The notes beneath the pieces were generated by a model. The model was not told the DNA's origin. It saw only the letters and a list, made by a program, of their open reading frames with translations, and did not search any database. Made by a program: the position numbers and the translations under genes. Below are positions 6,983 through 10,141 of a DNA stretch of 10,141 nucleotides, piece by piece. Source of the DNA: Deltaproteobacteria bacterium (GTDB lineage: Bacteria; Desulfobacterota; Desulfarculia; Adiutricales; Adiutricaceae); contig JAITJB010000077.1 of NCBI GenBank assembly GCA_031279155.1, forward strand, positions 1 through 10,141. Direction: 5' to 3'. Numbering within the stretch: position 1 is the first letter of the stretch; each line of letters opens with the position of its first letter.

Positions 6983-8215
6983 TCAATCCCAGGCCCCAAC
7001 CTTACCCATAATTAGAACTCCATTGGTACCGCCAAAGCCAAAGGAATTACTCATGGCCGCTTTTAGGTCAGCCTTTCTGGATTTGTGAGGAACGTAATCA
7101 AGATCGCATAGGGGGTCGGGATTGTCGAGGTTGACGGTCGGCGGTATAACGCCTTCATGGATGGCCAAGGCCAAAAAAGCCGACTCAATCCCCCCGGCTC
7201 CGCCCAGAAGGTGACCGGTCATGGATTTAGTGGAACTGATGGGTATTTCGTGAGCCAGAGAGCCAAAAACTTTTTTCATGGCAAAAGTCTCGGCTTGATC
7301 GTTTAAGCCAGTCGAGGTTCCGTGAGCGTTTACGTAACCAATATCTTTTAAGGAGAGATTTCTGGGAGCGGCGTCGTTTAAGGCGTTTGTCATGGCCAAG
7401 ACCGCTCCGCGCCCGTCATCTGGCGGAGCGGTAAAATGAAAGGCGTCGCAGCTGGCCCCGAATCCCAAAACTTCGGCGTAGATCCTGGCCCCGCGATTTA
7501 AGGCTCTACTCCACTCCTCAAGAATCAAAATTCCAGCGCCCTCCCCAACCACGAAACCGTCACGATCTTTATCGAAAGGCCGGCTGGCCTTGGTGGGTTC
7601 CTGGTTTCTGGTGGAGATGGCCTTTATGGCGTTAAAGCCTGAAATAGCCAAGGGAGTGATGACCGACTCGGTTCCGCCGGTAACCATGAGATCATAGTCA
7701 TAATCCCGAATTAACTGAGCGGCCTGGCCCACGGCGTGAGTGCCGGCGGCGCATGCCGTGGCCGTCAGTATGTTTGGCCCCAATAAACCAAGCTCAATGG
7801 CCACCTGCCCCGCGGCCATGTTACCGATCATCATGGGAATAAAAAAAGCGCTGATGCGATCCGGTCTTCCGGCGACAATTTGGGAGTGGTTATCCTCCAT
7901 TGACTTAAGACCACCCAAACCGCAACCCAATACGCAGCCTGACTTTTCGCCAGAAACCTCGGTTAACCCGCTATCGGAAACGGCCATTTTAGAGGCCGCC
8001 ACGGCGTACTGGATGAAAAGTTCCAACCGTTTGGCGGCTTTTCTTTCCATGTAATTTTCGGCGACAAAGCCTTTGACTTCGGCGGCAATGGTGGTTTTAT
8101 AGCCCTGGGTATCAAAACGGGTAATGGGGGCAACGCCGCTTTGACCCGCCTTAATGGCCTCCCAGGTCTCATTTAAACCAATGCCCACCGGGGTCACCAG
8201 ACCGATTCCGGTCAC
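6983..8215 (-). CDS. fabF: Beta-ketoacyl-ACP synthase II (5' end uncertain)
   Basis: FabF condenses malonyl-ACP with acyl-ACP during fatty acid elongation. The Cys-His-His triad is complete: Cys155 in TACAAGTH, His298 in NAHGTSTG, and His335 in KSMTGHLLGGAGG with Lys330. GFGGTNGV (393-400) closes the fold. From the GTG at 8215 the protein has 410 residues and begins at VTGIGLVTPVG, so about seven conserved N-terminal residues are lost. The upstream codons do encode the expected PRRVA, but that frame reaches a stop 23 codons above the GTG without any ATG, GTG or TTG. A GTG at 8250-8252 after GAGAGG is one frame off; removing one base in the AAAACCCC run would join it and restore a normal N-terminus. 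The gene ends in TGA, 53 bp separate it from acpP, and fabG is next upstream. Either the start is damaged, a base is miscalled, or initiation is unusual. Confidence 0.9.
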   Translation of the reverse strand: MTGIGLVTPVGIGLNETWEAIKAGQSGVAPITRFDTQGYKTTIAAEVKGFVAENYMERKAAKRLELFIQYAVAASKMAVSDSGLTEVSGEKSGCVLGCGLGGLKSMEDNHSQIVAGRPDRISAFFIPMMIGNMAAGQVAIELGLLGPNILTATACAAGTHAVGQAAQLIRDYDYDLMVTGGTESVITPLAISGFNAIKAISTRNQEPTKASRPFDKDRDGFVVGEGAGILILEEWSRALNRGARIYAEVLGFGASCDAFHFTAPPDDGRGAVLAMTNALNDAAPRNLSLKDIGYVNAHGTSTGLNDQAETFAMKKVFGSLAHEIPISSTKSMTGHLLGGAGGIESAFLALAIHEGVIPPTVNLDNPDPLCDLDYVPHKSRKADLKAAMSNSFGFGGTNGVLIMGKVGAWD

Positions 8216-8268
8216 GGCAACGCGTCTGGGGTTTTGGGATCGCTCGGCCCACTCCCTCTCAGTAGCGG

Positions 8269-8508
8269 TTATTGTTTGTAAGAGTTAATGAAATTGACGA
8301 CATCTTGGACGGTCTTAATATCCTTTGAGGTCTCATCATTAATGTTTACATCAAACTTTTCCTGTATGGCCATAATTAGCTCGACCAAATCCAAGGAATC
8401 AGCACCCAGATCGTCTTGTAACGATGCCTCAGGAACCACTTCTGATTCATCGATGGACAGTTCGGTAGCCACCACTTTGATGACTTGGTTTAAAACATCA
8501 TTGGACAT
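8269..8508 (-). CDS. acpP: Acyl carrier protein
   Basis: AcpP carries growing acyl chains as thioesters on a 4'-phosphopantetheine arm. The 79-residue protein is short and acidic, with the invariant GADSLDLVEL motif placing the modified serine at Ser38. The four-helix pattern and length are standard. The region after helix III (NINDETSKDI) varies from the common IPDEDAEKI but keeps the acidic character. A longer frame reaches 8553. I chose the ATG at 8508 because AAGGAG (8521-8516) lies 7 nt upstream, and the extra 15 residues (basic and aromatic) do not fit an ACP. It sits between fabG and fabF as in many bacteria. Its 131-bp leader contains a nested inverted repeat. It serves FabG and FabF, and the arm derives from the pantothenate pathway that includes panB. 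Confidence 0.96.
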   Translation of the reverse strand: MSNDVLNQVIKVVATELSIDESEVVPEASLQDDLGADSLDLVELIMAIQEKFDVNINDETSKDIKTVQDVVNFINSYKQ

Positions 8509-8541
8509 TGGCACTCTCCTTGAAGTTCTGCCGAAAAAGAA

Positions 8542-8584
8542 CGCTAAACCCATAATCTTATGGGCTCATAAATATATATTAGCG
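8542..8584 (-). promoter_or_regulatory. Nested inverted repeat in the acpP leader
   Basis: Between fabG and acpP the minus strand carries an inner hairpin CCCATAA-GA-TTATGGG (8564-8549) enclosed by outer arms CGCTAA (8584-8579) and TTAGCG (8547-8542). It is followed by TTCTTTTTC about 20 nt before the acpP ribosome site. It could be an attenuator or partial terminator separating fabG from acpP, an mRNA-stabilising 5' structure, or an operator. I recognise no specific regulator site. Confidence 0.4.
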
Positions 8585-8639
8585 CTTTAGTATCTATTTA
8601 TTTAACAGAAAACCTAAATATGTCTTACCATGAGCTGGT

Positions 8640-9383
8640 TTACATATAAAGGCCACCGTTTACCTGGATGGTTTGGCCGGTAATGTAATCGGCCGCGTCG
8701 GAAGCCAGGAAGTGGACCGCTTCGGCCACATCCTTCGGGAGCCCCACCCGGCCCAAGGGGACACGGGCTAAAAGGGACTCCTTAACTTTTTCATCTAATT
8801 TCAAGGTCATGTCGGTTTCGATAAAGCCCGGGGCCACGGCGTTAACGGTCACCGCTCTGGGGGCCAGTTCCAGGGCCAGGGACTTAGTTCAACCACTCAA
8901 AGCGGCCTTGGAAGCCACGTAATTGACCTGCCCGGGATTGCCTGAAAAGGCGACCACGGAAGAAACGTTTATTATTCTCCCGTAACGCTGTTTCATCATG
9001 TACCTGGCCGCGGCCCGACACAAGTTAAAGGCTCCTTTAAGGTTTACGTCTATGACCTCGGAAAAATCTTGGTCACTCATGCGGACACAAAGCCCATCTC
9101 GCGTGATGCCGGCGTTATTGACCAAAACGTCCAAGCGACCATAGGACTTAATGATCTCGCTCACCGCTTCGGTAGCCTTTGGGGCATCGGAAACGGAAAA
9201 ACGCTGAGCCTCAAATGTATGGCACAACGGCGTCAGTTCCTTTCCAAGATCCGACATGGTGGTTAGGTCAGACCCACTATGGGTAACCACCAAATCGGTA
9301 TCCTTGGAGGCGAATCGATGGGCGATAGCTCGGCCAATCCCTCGACTGGCCCCGGTTATCAAAACAACCCTAATTCTTGACAC
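8640..9383 (-). pseudogene. fabG: 3-oxoacyl-ACP reductase, interrupted by an in-frame TGA
   Basis: FabG reduces 3-oxoacyl-ACP to 3-hydroxyacyl-ACP with NADPH. Reading through gives 247 codons, the family length, in one unbroken frame except for a TGA at 8891-8889 (codon 165). Before it lie GASRGIGRAIA (11-21), NNAGITRDG (89-97), Asn114 and the catalytic Ser142, Tyr155 and Lys159 (NYVASKAALSG). Directly after it come TKSLALELAPR, VTVNAVAPGFIETDM and a normal C-terminus ending GGLYM. The interrupted position is usually hydrophobic (Leu, Met, Phe or Ile); one change from TTA would give TGA. Terminated at TGA, the 164-residue product would lack the C-terminal helices needed for tetramers and substrate binding. 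The GTG start at 9383 follows a stop directly and has no clear ribosome site. A second start at 8852 (GTG of VTVNA) would not give an active protein. Sequencing error, true nonsense mutation and recoding cannot be separated here. Confidence 0.85.
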
Positions 9384-9467
9384 TTAGTTACCACGGCCTA
9401 TCCCGGCTGCGCCGGAGAGCTTTTTGAGGCTCATAGAATCATTGCCTTAAATCATCAACCGATGGGA

Positions 9468-9743
9468 TTATTTTTTTCTCTTGCTTCTACGCTCTTTGGT
9501 AGCTTCTTTTTGTTGCTTTTTATCTTGCGCTTGTTGAGTATCCGGCTGCATTTTATCCTTTATTTCATCAGGGGCGAGAAAAAACTGCCGTCCTCGATAC
9601 ATGCCGCATTTGGGGCAAATATGGTGAGGCCTGACTGGGGCAGCGCATGACTGGCACTTGGCTAGAGTGGGGACCAAAGCCACGTAATGGGTACGCCGCA
9701 AACGGCCCTTCATTTTAGAGAGTCTTCTCTTGGGAACTGTCAT
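9468..9743 (-). CDS. rpmF: Large ribosomal subunit protein bL32 with extended C-terminus
   Basis: bL32 is a small protein of the 50S subunit. The start MTVPKRRLSKMK and the RRTH segment (17-19 region) are typical. The zinc ribbon is complete, with Cys30-x2-Cys33 and Cys43-x2-Cys46 (AKCQSC, CPKCG). The protein has 91 residues against about 57-60 in most bacteria. The extra part (about 58-91) is rich in Lys, Gln, Asp and Arg and ends in RRSKRKK. It is probably an unstructured basic tail. All four cysteines make this the zinc-binding form, not the zinc-free paralogue. The ATG lies after a modest GGA ribosome site. The upstream YceD/DUF177 gene is its usual partner. Downstream, plsX would be expected next, but fabG follows after only 84 bp. 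Confidence 0.94.
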   Translation of the reverse strand: MTVPKRRLSKMKGRLRRTHYVALVPTLAKCQSCAAPVRPHHICPKCGMYRGRQFFLAPDEIKDKMQPDTQQAQDKKQQKEATKERRSKRKK

Positions 9744-9859
9744 TTTAAATCCAACGCCCCTAAGGTATAAACCAAAGAGGTTCCTTTCAAATTAACTTGA
9801 CTTTATTTCAAGTATAATTGGTAGTATTTTCTATCCCGTATAATAACGAAATAGACAAA

Positions 9860-10141
9860 TTAGTGTTTAGTGGGCTGCTGGGTTGGGCAATAACAAGTCC
9901 CTTCGTTTAAATTAGCACCACAACGTGGACACAACCCAGCGCAGTCTTCGCGACACAGGGCCTTATATGGAAAAGCCAACCAAAAAAACTCAGCCATTAG
10001 CGGAGCGAGATCAAAACTCTGACCATCTCGAATCATGATGGCGGCGTCATCTCCTTGTTGACCAAGATCCTGATCAGCGGCCACTGCCCTGAGGTCACTT
10101 TTTGCTGATTCAAGTAAATTAACTAAATCATCAAATTTATC
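9860..10141 (-). CDS. YceD/DUF177 family protein (5' end beyond the window)
   Basis: A partial gene whose frame stays open to the window edge. The 93 visible codons form the C-terminal part of a YceD/DUF177 protein, a family implicated in 23S rRNA metabolism and almost always placed before rpmF. The diagnostic end is present: a PLMAEFFWLAFPYKALC stretch with CREDC, GLCPRCG and NLNEGTCYC, whose cysteines probably bind zinc. A GTG at 10084 is in frame, but upstream codons (LVNLLESAKSDLRAV) continue a plausible helix, so the true start lies further upstream. It is separated from rpmF by 116 bp, longer than usual, with an AT-rich spacer and a small CTTGA/TCAAG inverted repeat (9796-9812) of unclear meaning. 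Confidence 0.9.
   Translation of the reverse strand, partial: DKFDDLVNLLESAKSDLRAVAADQDLGQQGDDAAIMIRDGQSFDLAPLMAEFFWLAFPYKALCREDCAGLCPRCGANLNEGTCYCPTQQPTKH

Noticed and set aside
8640..8852. Separate gene for the C-terminal fabG piece
   Set aside because: It begins inside the conserved VTVNAVAPG strand, has no ribosome site, and is in the same frame as the upstream piece, so it is the remainder of one gene.
8840..8891. Selenocysteine at the fabG TGA
   Set aside because: A weak CTGGCC/GGCC..CAG pairing lies downstream, but the residue is a structural hydrophobic position, not a redox site, and no FabG selenoprotein is known to me. The pairing needs a bulge.

Overview
The window looks like a chromosomal housekeeping stretch from a bacterium of the deltaproteobacterial (Desulfobacterota) type. 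The main clue is gene order. Read on the minus strand, a YceD/DUF177 gene is followed by rpmF, fabG, acpP, fabF, rpiB and glyA. From memory this is the backbone seen in Geobacter-like and related genomes, where plsX, fabH and fabD normally sit between rpmF and fabG. Every gene I can support is on the minus strand. Coding parts have moderate GC, while the gaps are AT-rich and unusually wide for such an operon (about 50-250 bp, and over 450 bp near the left end). With the damaged genes described below, this would suit a genome undergoing reduction, such as a host-associated lineage, but that is inference.

Layout from right to left, in the direction of transcription. 10141-9468: the 3' part of the YceD/DUF177 gene and rpmF (bL32 with an unusually long basic tail). 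9383-6983: a compact fatty-acid block of fabG, acpP and fabF. fabG is full length but carries an in-frame TGA at codon 165. acpP is intact. fabF has an intact catalytic body but no ordinary start codon at the expected place. 6726-5830: a secreted, methyl-parathion-hydrolase-like metallo-beta-lactamase-fold enzyme that interrupts the usual fabF-rpiB neighbourhood. 5586-1919: rpiB, glyA, larB and panB, with candidate terminators after glyA and larB and a convincing one after panB. 1456-479: a nucleotide-sugar epimerase/dehydratase with its own candidate promoter. 478-1: AT-rich, no gene recognised.

The genes connect through C1 and CoA metabolism. GlyA makes the 5,10-methylene-THF that PanB consumes to make ketopantoate. 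Pantothenate leads to the 4'-phosphopantetheine arm that would be attached to Ser38 of AcpP. AcpP carries the substrates of FabG and FabF. RpiB supplies pentose phosphates. LarB is the first enzyme of the nickel-pincer cofactor pathway and stands here without larC, larE or larA.

The most notable non-gene observation is a previously unlabelled 164-bp non-coding repeat. One copy lies on the minus strand at 1588-1751, the other on the plus strand at 5651-5814. Identity is roughly 60% overall and higher in a central core, and six or more landmark blocks keep their spacing to within 1-2 bases. Other leads are the two lesions in the fab block, the missing plsX-fabH-fabD, the inserted exported hydrolase, and a nested inverted repeat in the acpP leader. 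No tRNA, rRNA, CRISPR array or insertion sequence was found.
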